64,000 nt of DNA, from positions 1,875,501 to 1,939,500 of the forward strand of contig NZ_ASWH01000001.1 in NCBI RefSeq assembly GCF_000407545.1, written 5' to 3'. Below, piece after piece: positions 46,244 to 55,299 of this stretch. The translations under genes and the position numbers were made by a program. The notes under the pieces are model-generated. The model saw only the letters and a program-made list of their open reading frames with translations, searched no databases and was not told the DNA's origin. This DNA comes from Enterococcus gilvus ATCC BAA-350. GTDB taxonomy: Bacteria; Bacillota; Bacilli; Lactobacillales; Enterococcaceae. The first letter of the stretch is position 1, and each line of letters starts with the position of its first letter.

Positions 46244-47251
46244 ATGGTTACTATTAGAGATATTGCAAAAAAATCCGGTTACTCAACGGCTACTATATCA
46301 AGACTTTTTAAAGGTGATGAGTCACTCTCTATTACATCTGATACTAAAAACAAAATAATCGTTACAGCCAAATCTTTAGGATATGATCTGACAAAAATTA
46401 AGACTACTCTGTACAAGATTGCCATTCTTTTTTGGATCTCAGAGGAACAGTTAAAAGAGGATGTCTACTATCAACATGTCAAAGATGATTTGAAAAAATA
46501 TAGTAAAAAAGCTAATCTAGATTTGATTTTCATCTCTAAAAACGATGGTGTAAAAAGCATTCCTGACGATATTACTGGATTTATCGCAATAGGACAATTG
46601 ACAAAAAAGGAATTGTACTACTTAAATCAAAAAGGGTATAAGGGGGTAATCCGAGGAATAAACCCATTACCTGAACACTTCGATACTGTAGAACCTGATT
46701 TCCACGAAATGGCCAGACAAGCAATTAACTACTTTATTAATGAAGGTTTCACAAAAATTGGATTTATTGGAGGAAATTTCTTTAACCTAGAAACGGGTAA
46801 AGAAGAGATTGATAGCCGTGAATATGCCTTCCGATATCATTTAGAAAAGAGCGGACTACTCAATGAAAAGTATATTTTCTCCCAAGGATCATTTACTGTT
46901 GACGAAGGGTATCAATTATCTCTTAAAATGAAAGCTGAGTTAAATGAAGATATGCCCGAAGCATGTTTCATACCATCTGACACTATAGCTGCCGGCGTTC
47001 TTCAGGGCTGCCATGAATTGGGTATTAACATCCCTAAAGATATGGCAGTAATAAGTATTAATGATGACGACATCGCAAAATTCGTTGCACCACCACTTAC
47101 AACTTTTAAGATAGATATCGAAGAGATAGCTAAAACCTGTGTAGATTTATTAAGTGATCAACTGGTATATTCGCGGGACATATCAAAGAAAACATTAATC
47201 GGCGCAAAATTGACCGTTAGGAAAAGTTTTATCCCTAAAGAAGAGGTGTAA
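46244..47251 (+). CDS. LacI/GalR-family regulator
   Basis: A 335-residue repressor with helix-turn-helix TIRDIAKKSGYSTATISRLF and a sugar-binding sensor domain (CFIPSDTIAAGVLQGCHELG; ISINDDDIAKFVAPPLTTF). AGGAGGATGAACA precedes the ATG. Divergent from the lacG-lacF-lacE and galactanase genes, so it probably represses them with a galactoside-derived inducer. EbgR/GalR-like, not DeoR-type LacR. Confidence 0.9.
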   Translation: MVTIRDIAKKSGYSTATISRLFKGDESLSITSDTKNKIIVTAKSLGYDLTKIKTTLYKIAILFWISEEQLKEDVYYQHVKDDLKKYSKKANLDLIFISKNDGVKSIPDDITGFIAIGQLTKKELYYLNQKGYKGVIRGINPLPEHFDTVEPDFHEMARQAINYFINEGFTKIGFIGGNFFNLETGKEEIDSREYAFRYHLEKSGLLNEKYIFSQGSFTVDEGYQLSLKMKAELNEDMPEACFIPSDTIAAGVLQGCHELGINIPKDMAVISINDDDIAKFVAPPLTTFKIDIEEIAKTCVDLLSDQLVYSRDISKKTLIGAKLTVRKSFIPKEEV

Positions 47252-47644
47252 AATAAGTAATTGAAACTTATCTTTAAAACTATAATTGTGTCCACATAGT
47301 AGCCGAGCAATCGGGTTTATGCCTATTATGTTTTCCATAAATAATTTGATGGTGATATTTTGACGTAAATACAATATGATTTTTTCATCGCCAAATTGTG
47401 CGCGCTAATTTTTGTTTATCATTCAGAACATTTCCTCCTTTTTATCTAAGTATGAGGTTGGATAAACGCTTCATCTTAGTATCTTGGGGGATTTTTTATC
47501 TCGTTGGGAATATATCAAGCATCAGAGCGCGCAAAAAGAACTGGTCGAAAAATCAATCTACCAGTTCAATCTCATTCACTGTGATACTATGTTTTATACA
47601 GATAACGCCATATTATAAAACAAGTTGTATTCCGCAAATGGGTT
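47252..47644. other. Intergenic region without a credible gene
   Basis: Between a plus-strand regulator and the end of dgoA. An imperfect hairpin (AATTTGATGGTGAT with ATCGCCAAATT, about 47340-47398) may terminate one or both transcripts. A 90-codon plus-strand ORF at 47398 lacks a ribosome site and family features. Confidence 0.45.
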
Positions 47645-48271
47645 CTATTCAACTCTTAAACTATCTATAAAAGATTCAGCCAACTCCATTAGCCTCTCGT
47701 AATTTAGTTGGTGAACAGCACTTTTTTCAAAAAATTTTGAACCAATTCCTACATAAGAGGCTCCATTGTTCAAATAGTTTTGTGCATTAGTCTGATCTAC
47801 CCCTCCTACAGCCATCAAAGGTAAACTTCCTAAAGGGGCTTGCACTTGATTGAAATATTCCGGTCCAAGACAGTTGGCGGGGAACACCTTAACAATATCA
47901 GCACCCATCTCAAACATTTTGAATATCTCTGTGGGCGACATGGCCCCAGGAATTGTTAGAACACCCTTTCTTTTAGCTAGTTTAAAAATTTTGTCATTAA
48001 ATTTTTGCGGGCCTAACATAAACTCAGCACCCGCTTCTATTGCTTCCTCTGCTTGTTCGACAGTTACGACTGTTCCAACACCAATCGAAATTTTATCCCC
48101 AAATCTATTTTTTCCATCATGGATAATTTTTAAGTGGTCACTATTATTTGTTGTAACTTCGACTCCTATAAAATGCTTAAACTCACTTAGAACACGAATA
48201 ATTAGCATTGCCTCTTCATAAGTATATCCACGCAGGATAGCGGTCGCTTTTGGGTAATTTTCCAATTCCAT
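47645..48271 (-). CDS. dgoA: 2-dehydro-3-deoxy-6-phosphogalactonate aldolase
   Basis: A 208-residue class I aldolase of the KDPG/KDPGal family. Catalytic Glu in FIGVEVTTN and the Schiff-base Lys in ADIVKVFPANCLGP; GIGVGTVVTVEQ and PLMAVGGVD are typical. It cleaves KDPGal to pyruvate and glyceraldehyde-3-P. Last gene of the galactonate set dgoD-dgoK-dgoA, 4 bp after dgoK. Confidence 0.88.
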   Translation of the reverse strand: MELENYPKATAILRGYTYEEAMLIIRVLSEFKHFIGVEVTTNNSDHLKIIHDGKNRFGDKISIGVGTVVTVEQAEEAIEAGAEFMLGPQKFNDKIFKLAKRKGVLTIPGAMSPTEIFKMFEMGADIVKVFPANCLGPEYFNQVQAPLGSLPLMAVGGVDQTNAQNYLNNGASYVGIGSKFFEKSAVHQLNYERLMELAESFIDSLRVE

Positions 48272-48275
48272 TAAT

Positions 48276-49271
48276 TTATCCCTCTTTTCTTAACAATCCC
48301 CTTTTTTTTCCAGCCAATAATGCACCTCGACCAGCTAAATCGTTAGCTTCAATGATTATGATAGGATGGCTAAAATTATCTAAGTCATTGAGAATGACAT
48401 GTATCGCCTCTCTAAGCTCCTTTTTGCCAGTCAGTACTACTGTTTCATTGGGTTCTAAAAAATTTTCTAATAGTTGGATATCCGAAGAAAGTACGGCCCC
48501 CAACAAATAATTTGCTCGCTGATTCCGCGAAGCATTATGAGTTTGCCCCAATATGCGTACATCAAATACAGCACTGCCAATACCGTTACTCCTAGCAGAA
48601 TGAAATCCTGATAACAAATATGACTCATCTAATTCATCATAGAAACGATGATGAACATCTGTAGCTATCAACGATTTCTTGGTCAATAATGAAAGTATCT
48701 CCCCTGTGGTAGCAGTTTTTGATTTAACAATCCTACCGTTCTTATCCAGTTTGATAAACTTGGTATGTGTTCCAGGCATTACAAAGATATGCTCATCAGA
48801 AATCGTCGGTTTCAGCAATGAAAATACTGCCATCGCCTCTGTTTCTTCTCCCCGCATCACATCATATTGAATCGAAGAAAGCCGTGACTTGTCTTGACAT
48901 TGAGTTTTTACACCAGGAATGAACCAGATAGGCTGCGGGCAAACCTCGGGAAATGAAAATTGCTTCATCGATATTGCTAATTCTTGAATTCCTACTGGTG
49001 CATTCAAATGAGGAATCTCAACAAGTCCAAAAGCAGAAGTTATCATTCCTGAAGCGATAATCACTGTTTTCTCCGCCAAAATATTATATTTTTTGAACAA
49101 TTTTTTGATTGAACACTCCAAAATTTTTTTCACCGTATCATTATTCCCCGCCAATGATGCTTTCTGAACACCTTGTGAATAGACAAAAACTTCCTGTAAT
49201 TCTTCATCTCGCCACAAGCTAACTCTAGTATTTGTTGTTCCTACATCAATAGTAATAATATCTTTTATCAT
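48276..49271 (-). CDS. dgoK: 2-dehydro-3-deoxygalactonokinase
   Basis: A 331-residue kinase of the DgoK family with the ASKHA phosphate loop TIDVGTTNTRVSLW, and MPGTHTKFIKLDKNGRIV, which is diagnostic. It phosphorylates 2-keto-3-deoxygalactonate. The ATG at 49271 lies just beyond the dgoD stop (overlapping ribosome site GCGGAG), so the genes are coupled. Confidence 0.9.
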   Translation of the reverse strand: MIKDIITIDVGTTNTRVSLWRDEELQEVFVYSQGVQKASLAGNNDTVKKILECSIKKLFKKYNILAEKTVIIASGMITSAFGLVEIPHLNAPVGIQELAISMKQFSFPEVCPQPIWFIPGVKTQCQDKSRLSSIQYDVMRGEETEAMAVFSLLKPTISDEHIFVMPGTHTKFIKLDKNGRIVKSKTATTGEILSLLTKKSLIATDVHHRFYDELDESYLLSGFHSARSNGIGSAVFDVRILGQTHNASRNQRANYLLGAVLSSDIQLLENFLEPNETVVLTGKKELREAIHVILNDLDNFSHPIIIIEANDLAGRGALLAGKKRGLLRKEG

Positions 49272-49279
49272 ATATTCAT

Positions 49280-50428
49280 CTACCACTCCGCGATACTTCC
49301 GTCTTCATGTCGCCAAACGGGGTTATGCCAATTATGAGGGATTTTTGATTTTTCAATCACCAACTCCTCATCCACGATAACACCCAATCCTGGTAACTGT
49401 GGGATTTTTACATAACCGTCTTCATACTCGAAAATTTCTGGATTCTTAATGTAGTCCATCAGATCATTGCCATCATTGTAATGGATTCCAAGACTTTGTT
49501 CTTGAATAAATGCATTTTGAACAACAGCATCTAGCTGCAGACACGCAGCTAAAGCGATCGGGCCTAGCGGACAATGGAAGGCTACAGCAACATCATACGC
49601 TTCTGCCATGTTTGCGATCTTTTTACACTCAGTAATCCCTCCAGCATGTGATAAATCCGGTTGAATAATATCAACATTGTTGCTCTCTAAAATATTTTTA
49701 AAATCCCAGCGGCTAAACATCCGTTCGCCAGTCGCAATTGGGGTCTCCACCAGTTGTGTAATCGCACTTAGTGCTTTATTATTTTCTGACAATACCGGTT
49801 CTTCAATGAACAACAGATTAAAGCGTGCTATAGCTTTCGCTAACACTTTTGCCATCGGTTTGTGGATTCGACCATGAAAGTCAACTGCTATACCGAAATA
49901 CGGACCACAAGCATCCCGGACCGCCTCAATGCGATGCACTACTTCATCGATTTTTTCATAGCTGTCTATAATCTGCATTTCTTCTGTTGCATTCATTTTA
50001 ATTGCTTTGAATCCTGAATTTTTTCTTTCTAGTGCCGCTGCCCCTACATCGTGAGGACGATCACCTCCTACCCAAGAATACACTTTGATTTTATTTCGGA
50101 CTGCACCACCCAGTAATTGAAAGACCGGCTGTCCCATTGTTTTCCCTTTGATATCCCAAAGTGCTTGGTCAATACCCGCAATAGCACTCATCAATATGGG
50201 ACCACCTCGGTAAAAACTGCTGCGGTACATTTTTGACCAACAGCCTTCAATAGCTGATGGATCATCACCTAGCAACTGATCCATAAACTCATGAACTGCT
50301 GTTTCGACACTTGCCGCTTTTCCTTCAATAACGGGTTCGCCCCAACCGGCAATACCTTCATCCGTTTCGATTTTTAAGAATAGCCATCTAGGAGGCACCA
50401 TATACGTTTTATATCCCGTAATCTTCAT
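49280..50428 (-). CDS. dgoD: D-galactonate dehydratase
   Basis: A 382-residue enolase-superfamily dehydratase. Metal ligands lie in VDFHGRIHKP, FIEEPVLSEN and PIATGERMFSRWDF, and the general base region is HCPLGPIALAACLQLD. The N-terminus KITGYKTYMVPPRWLFLKIE is typical of DgoD. It converts D-galactonate to 2-keto-3-deoxygalactonate. It follows the second EIICB gene by about 60 bp, so galactonate metabolism is tied to that PTS. Confidence 0.92.
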   Translation of the reverse strand: MKITGYKTYMVPPRWLFLKIETDEGIAGWGEPVIEGKAASVETAVHEFMDQLLGDDPSAIEGCWSKMYRSSFYRGGPILMSAIAGIDQALWDIKGKTMGQPVFQLLGGAVRNKIKVYSWVGGDRPHDVGAAALERKNSGFKAIKMNATEEMQIIDSYEKIDEVVHRIEAVRDACGPYFGIAVDFHGRIHKPMAKVLAKAIARFNLLFIEEPVLSENNKALSAITQLVETPIATGERMFSRWDFKNILESNNVDIIQPDLSHAGGITECKKIANMAEAYDVAVAFHCPLGPIALAACLQLDAVVQNAFIQEQSLGIHYNDGNDLMDYIKNPEIFEYEDGYVKIPQLPGLGVIVDEELVIEKSKIPHNWHNPVWRHEDGSIAEW

Positions 50429-50488
50429 TTGAACTCCTTCTATCTTTTGAAATTTTCGTAATCTGACAATTGATCGATAATGATTCCA

Positions 50489-52231
50489 TTATGAAAGATA
50501 CGACGCTAGCTCGTCCTTCAATTTTGAATCTGTTAATTTTTCCGTAATGAATTTAATAGCCCCTGCAGGTTCCCTCGTCAATTCAATATATTCAAAACCT
50601 TTTGTCGGAATCAATAAAATGCCATGTTTATCTGTGTCTTGTTTTATATCTTTGTAGAAAGACTTAATTTGAGGGGCTAAAACAACCACATCGTAATTCG
50701 GCAATAATGAATAGTGATTCCCATAAGCTGCAGCTTTTGAAACTAAATTGAATTTCGTTTCCTCCGCTCCAATTTTCAACGCATTAGCTAGTTGTTCACT
50801 GGTCCCTCCTCCTGCACATAAAACTAATACTTTTAAAGAATTTTCCCTATCTGAAAGTTTGTTGATTTGTAGGCTAATCTCTGGGTCAGGATCAGCTGAT
50901 TTCATTTCCTCAATAGGTTTCTCTGCTACTATCCCACCAGAAATAGCCTCACCTTCAGTACGTGCTGCTTCTTGTTTTAGCAATACTTTGTCATAAGCTT
51001 TCAAAAATGGCATATAGATGAAAGCATCCAATGTTAGCAACAACACGATCAATACGATTGATATCAGCTGGAAATTAGTATCTAAGAAAATTCCGATTGG
51101 CGCAGGTGTTGCCCAAGGAAGTACGTAGATAAATCCATTCATCATCAAATTGTCCACAAAAAATTTACAGATCCATACATTTACGATTGGCGCCACCACA
51201 AATGGTATTAGCATATATGGATTTAAAATCATTGGTGCTCCAAATAATAGTGGTTCATTCACTGCAAAAATACAAGGAATAACCGAAGTTTTACCAATCG
51301 TTCTCAGCTGTTTTGATTTCATAAAAAAAATTAACAAAAATGGTACGATAAACGTTGCTCCAGTTCCTCCCATCGCTCCTACGAAATTACTGAAATTTTC
51401 AGTCAGGGCGTGACTAGGTTTATCCCCCGCAATAAACTGAGCCATGTTATCTGCTGTATTTGAAAGTAATACCGCTTGGATTGCTGGTTTGACAACAGAT
51501 GGTCCATGAACTCCGACAAACCAAAACATTGACATCAAGAACCAGATAACCGTAATCCCTAGATAAGATTCTGCACCAATATACAATGGTTCGAACAACT
51601 TAATCAAAATATCTGCGAAAGGTACGCTTAGAAAATTCCGAGCAAGAATATCGATTACTGCACAAGCTAATACGGAAAAAGAAAACGGAAAAATATCGCG
51701 AAAGTTCTGCGCAATCGCTCCTGGAACTTCTTTTGGCATATGGATTGTGATATCTCTTGAAATACAGAAGCGATACACATTGGAAATGATGAACGCTGAA
51801 ACAAATGCTGATAATAAGCCTTTTGTCCCCATATTTCCTACCGTGAAATTACCATTTTTAGTTGTAGATACCGCTAACAATAAAAAACCACACATCGCTG
51901 CAATCATAACAGACGTCCCGTTAATGACTCTGCCTTCAGGCATTTTACGATTCATGTAATCAGTCAAACATTTAGCAGTTGTTCCAGCCACCATCATTCC
52001 AACAACACCCATCGTATAGTTGTAGATTTTCATCAAACCAACAGTAAAAAATTCTGGCAATTCTACCCCAAATACTTTAGGAAGTGTCGCGACAAGTAAG
52101 AAAACACTTGAAAATAAAATAATTGGCATAACTGCTAGGAATCCATCCTTAACAGATTGCAGATACATATTTCGAGAAACTTTCTCAAAAAACGCTTGAT
52201 GCTTTTCAATACGTGAAATAATTGCATTCAT
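50489..52231 (-). CDS. lacE: PTS lactose-type EIICB (second copy)
   Basis: A 580-residue EIICB: ten-helix EIIC with FAVNEPLLFGAPMILNPYM, a long charged linker (about 440-485) and an EIIB domain with Cys in VLVLCAGGGTSEQLANAL. The ATG at 52231 is 9 bp after AAGGAG. It is clearly diverged from the first copy at 42332 and forms an operon with lacT, lacF, lacG and the dgo genes. The substrate is a beta-galactoside, perhaps one with a sugar-acid aglycone, given dgoD next door (inference). Confidence 0.9.
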   Translation of the reverse strand: MNAIISRIEKHQAFFEKVSRNMYLQSVKDGFLAVMPIILFSSVFLLVATLPKVFGVELPEFFTVGLMKIYNYTMGVVGMMVAGTTAKCLTDYMNRKMPEGRVINGTSVMIAAMCGFLLLAVSTTKNGNFTVGNMGTKGLLSAFVSAFIISNVYRFCISRDITIHMPKEVPGAIAQNFRDIFPFSFSVLACAVIDILARNFLSVPFADILIKLFEPLYIGAESYLGITVIWFLMSMFWFVGVHGPSVVKPAIQAVLLSNTADNMAQFIAGDKPSHALTENFSNFVGAMGGTGATFIVPFLLIFFMKSKQLRTIGKTSVIPCIFAVNEPLLFGAPMILNPYMLIPFVVAPIVNVWICKFFVDNLMMNGFIYVLPWATPAPIGIFLDTNFQLISIVLIVLLLTLDAFIYMPFLKAYDKVLLKQEAARTEGEAISGGIVAEKPIEEMKSADPDPEISLQINKLSDRENSLKVLVLCAGGGTSEQLANALKIGAEETKFNLVSKAAAYGNHYSLLPNYDVVVLAPQIKSFYKDIKQDTDKHGILLIPTKGFEYIELTREPAGAIKFITEKLTDSKLKDELASYLS

Positions 52232-52282
52232 ATATTTCATCTCCTTTTCAATTTGATATGTGCTACTCAGCACTGATTTTTT

Positions 52283-53695
52283 TTACGATCTTGTATCAGA
52301 TAATTTTTTGAACCAAAACGCACTTTTCTTTAAATAGCGTTTTTGAGTATCAAAATCTATATACACTAAACCATAGCGCTTGTTATAACCATTAGCCCAA
52401 GAGAATTGGTCTTGCAAAGACCAAACAAAATATCCTTCCACATCTACTCCGTCAGCCCGCGCTTGCAAGATTGCCGCAACGTGTTGATCAATGAAATCAA
52501 TTCTTTCGTCATCACATACAGTGCCATCTGTTTTTAAAACATCTTTATAGCCCAAACCATTTTCAGTCACATAAATTGTCGGACAATTCGGATAGCTGTC
52601 AGATACGTCCTTCAGAATATCGTACATTCCTTGAGGGAAAATATTCCAATCCCAATCAGTTGTCGGTATACCTGGCTTTTTGACAATCTGCCCCATCCCT
52701 TTAAATCGAAGCGCAGAAGACGTCCCTTTTTCTCCTGTACCATTGAAGGTATTTCCGCTTTCTCCTTCATAGCTTTTGACAAAATCATTTTGATAATAAT
52801 TCAAACCAAAATAATCATTTTGGATAGCAGCTCTCGCTAATATATCCAAATCTCCTGGTAAAATTTCAAGTTCGGCATCATTTAACGATAGTATCTCATT
52901 GATAGCCTCCATCGTATCTTCCGAATAGTAACCGAGAAATGAACCGTCTAATAAAAAGCGATTTCGGAAAGCATCTGTTAATTTTGCAGCATGTTTATCC
53001 TCTTCAGAGTCTGTTAACGGATAAACCGGATGTAGAGAGTGTATCAAGCCAATCTTCCCAGGTATCCCCAGCTCCTTGAAACGGTTGACTGCCTTCGCAT
53101 GAGCTAACAACTCATTATGTTGTGCTTGAATAGCACTGGTCACATCAAAGTGATGACACGGTGGAAAAATTCCAGTGATATATTGCCCCATTGCCAATGC
53201 AAACAGTTCATTAATCGTAAACCAATTTTCAACTTCTGAGAATTCTTTAAAACAATACTCAGCATAGTATACGAAAGCCTCAATATTCTCACGATTTAAC
53301 CAATCTCCTTTATCGAAAATTGCTTTAGGAGAATCAAAATGGTGCAGTGTAACGTAAGGTTCAATACTATTCTCATGACATGCGGCAAATACTCGGTGGT
53401 AATAATCGACTCCTAACGGATTCGGTTCACCTGTACCGTCAGGAAAGATACGCGACCAAGCAATAGAGATTCGCAGCGCATCCAAACCACTTTCTTTAGC
53501 TAGTTTCACGTCCTCCTCATAACGATGATAGAAATCACAAGCTGGATCTGGCAAAAATCTGCCTTGCTCAATTAAATAATCATCCCACATTGTTTTTCCT
53601 TTTCCCTCAATAGAGGTTGCACCTTCAACTTGAAAAGCAGCTGTTGCGGCTCCCCAAACAAATCCTTTCGGTAATTCTTTAACACGATTCAACAT
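52283..53695 (-). CDS. lacG: GH1 6-phospho-beta-galactosidase (second copy)
   Basis: A 470-residue GH1 enzyme: family start FVWGAATAAFQVEGATSIEG, acid/base Glu in FTINELFALAMG and nucleophile Glu in [11 protein letters not shown]; the C-terminal FSWANGYNKRYGLVYID matches LacG. It hydrolyses the phospho-disaccharide brought in by the adjacent EIICB. It has an AAGGAG ribosome site, and a 9-bp gap separates it from lacE. Confidence 0.9.
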   Translation of the reverse strand: MLNRVKELPKGFVWGAATAAFQVEGATSIEGKGKTMWDDYLIEQGRFLPDPACDFYHRYEEDVKLAKESGLDALRISIAWSRIFPDGTGEPNPLGVDYYHRVFAACHENSIEPYVTLHHFDSPKAIFDKGDWLNRENIEAFVYYAEYCFKEFSEVENWFTINELFALAMGQYITGIFPPCHHFDVTSAIQAQHNELLAHAKAVNRFKELGIPGKIGLIHSLHPVYPLTDSEEDKHAAKLTDAFRNRFLLDGSFLGYYSEDTMEAINEILSLNDAELEILPGDLDILARAAIQNDYFGLNYYQNDFVKSYEGESGNTFNGTGEKGTSSALRFKGMGQIVKKPGIPTTDWDWNIFPQGMYDILKDVSDSYPNCPTIYVTENGLGYKDVLKTDGTVCDDERIDFIDQHVAAILQARADGVDVEGYFVWSLQDQFSWANGYNKRYGLVYIDFDTQKRYLKKSAFWFKKLSDTRS

Positions 53696-53744
53696 TTTTA
53701 AGTAACTCCTTCTTATTCAACTATTATAGTTTTACAATATTTTT

Positions 53745-54083
53745 CTATTTAAGTTTTTCTTCAAGCTGTGTAATTCTTTCATAGCTATTGATAAAATACT
53801 CGGCTTGATCTTTGAAGAGCATTGTAGTCATTAATGTATCTTGTGCGTGTATCATAATAAAAGATACTTCTAAATCTGAGCCACCAGCTTCTTCACTTAA
53901 CAATTTTGTTTGCTCTTTATGGGCCGCCACGATGGATTCGTTTGCTTCTTCAATTAATGTTCGGGCTTGAGTAAAATCACCTCCCTTTGCACAATCCATA
54001 GCTTCCAATAAAGTTGATCTAGCATCCCCAGCATGAGCCACAATAGCAAATCCAATCATTGATACTTCTTCTCTTGTTGTCAT
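53745..54083 (-). CDS. lacF: PTS lactose-type EIIA (second copy)
   Basis: A 112-residue EIIA-Lac with phospho-histidine in FIMIHAQDTLMTTMLF. Note DTLMT in place of the common DHLMT next to the active site. Encoded between the antiterminator and lacG. Confidence 0.9.
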   Translation of the reverse strand: MTTREEVSMIGFAIVAHAGDARSTLLEAMDCAKGGDFTQARTLIEEANESIVAAHKEQTKLLSEEAGGSDLEVSFIMIHAQDTLMTTMLFKDQAEYFINSYERITQLEEKLK

Positions 54084-54106
54084 ATTTTAGTTCCTCCCAA
54101 GTTATA

Positions 54107-54973
54107 CTAAATTTTGTTATTCAACGGCATCTCTGAGATAATTCGCTGAATATGGATAATGAAATAAAAGTGTTCATCGATTCCAACATCTCGATTCAAT
54201 TTCTCTTTAACCTCATTGAAGATTTCTGTCGCAATCTCAAAGGACTCAGGATAATTTCTTCTTACATCTGCAACAATCTGTGAACTAATCATAGCTTGAG
54301 TTCCCTTGCTCTCCAGAATTCTTTCAATTAGATATTGTAGGTGAATCATCAAGCGATCATAATAATCTTCGCTAGAATTTTTTCGGCAGATACCATGGTT
54401 TGTAAGAACCGTTTTTACGATATCTACCAAAGCTTTCGCATCTCCTTGTTTGTTCAACTCCCTCTCTTCTTCTACTTCACCACCAGCGTTAATGAAATGC
54501 AGCGCTAAATTTTTTATTTCTGATTTCGGAAGGCTGATCTCAAGACTTCTATTCACGATATTCAGTGCCTTTTCTGCTACTTTATACTCAGTTGGATACT
54601 CCTTGGAAAAATCTGGCAACATACTTTCCTGATACTTACCATCCTTATATCGGCGATAAACTCCATAGATATGATCACTTATGGTAATGTATATATAATC
54701 CAATACTTTGATTCCATAATCTTCACGTACCATTTGAATAATTTCATAAGTAGCAGTAACCACATCAATAGGAATATCTTTCAATAAAAAATATAAATTT
54801 TTAATTGATGTTTCCGAATCTAGAGTAAATAACTTTTCTATTTGTTTCACATCTACAAAATCCCCTTTTTTTTTCTCAAAAGCGATCCCTTTTCCCTTTG
54901 CAACTGCTTGTGACTGTTCATCAATTTGAATTAAAGCGGCATTATTATTGAAAATTTGCTTGATCACAAACAT
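54107..54973 (-). CDS. lacT: BglG/LacT-type transcriptional antiterminator
   Basis: A 288-residue RNA-binding regulator: N-terminal CAT domain (about 1-58; FVIKQIFNNNAALIQIDE) and two PRDs (about 68-170 and 175-288; TISDHIYGVYRR and NLALHFINAGGE carry the phosphorylatable histidines). The ATG at 54973 has AAGGGGG upstream. It should bind the RAT site at 55041-55070 in its own leader and prevent termination at 55003-55044 when its PTS sugar is present. First gene of the second lac operon. Confidence 0.92.
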   Translation of the reverse strand: MFVIKQIFNNNAALIQIDEQSQAVAKGKGIAFEKKKGDFVDVKQIEKLFTLDSETSIKNLYFLLKDIPIDVVTATYEIIQMVREDYGIKVLDYIYITISDHIYGVYRRYKDGKYQESMLPDFSKEYPTEYKVAEKALNIVNRSLEISLPKSEIKNLALHFINAGGEVEEERELNKQGDAKALVDIVKTVLTNHGICRKNSSEDYYDRLMIHLQYLIERILESKGTQAMISSQIVADVRRNYPESFEIATEIFNEVKEKLNRDVGIDEHFYFIIHIQRIISEMPLNNKI

Positions 54974-55002
54974 ATTCTTTCCCCCTTTTGAAGACACAAA
55001 AA

Positions 55003-55044
55003 GACCACAAATCAAAGCGCCCGAAAGCATTTTGATTTGTGGTC
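55003..55044 (-). terminator. Leader terminator upstream of lacT
   Basis: A perfect 14-bp stem (GACCACAAATCAAA with TTTGATTTGTGGTC), followed on the minus strand by TCTTTTTGTG. Its 5' arm shares four bases with the RAT site. Confidence 0.93.
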
Positions 55045-55070
55045 ATGCCTAATCGAATTAGTTACATTCC
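55041..55070 (-). promoter_or_regulatory. RAT (ribonucleic antiterminator) element
   Basis: On the minus strand it begins GGAATGTAACT, has the perfect apical stem CTAAT/ATTAG around TCG, and ends AGGCATGACC. This fits the BglG/LicT-type RAT pattern (GGATTGTTACT...GGCA.AACC). Its 3' end overlaps the terminator stem, so the two structures exclude each other. Confidence 0.85.
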
Positions 55071-55111
55071 ACAACAAACAAAAGTTATCTCTTATGTGTC
55101 ATTTCTATCAC

Positions 55112-55148
55112 AGTATAACATCATCAATCTTAAATGTAAACGCTTTTC
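55112..55148 (-). promoter_or_regulatory. Promoter with overlapping cre-like site, second lac operon
   Basis: On the minus strand a cre-like GAAAAGCGTTTACA (55135-55148) ends in the -35 TTTACA; -10 TATACT (55112-55117) follows after 17 bp. Confidence 0.8.
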
Positions 55149-55299
55149 GTCCCTCTTTTTCAAAATTTTTTCCTATCAAAAATGTGACTTGCTCCCCTGA
55201 TGTATTCGTGAATCGACTATCTGTTCGTAACATTCTTTACTATTTTTGCCAAAAAAGATATGACATCAATAAACACTAGAATCTATCCTTCACTTAGAT

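Noticed and set aside
47398..47670. 90-codon plus-strand ORF between the LacI gene and dgoA
   Set aside because: No ribosome site, atypical composition, and overlaps the end of dgoA.
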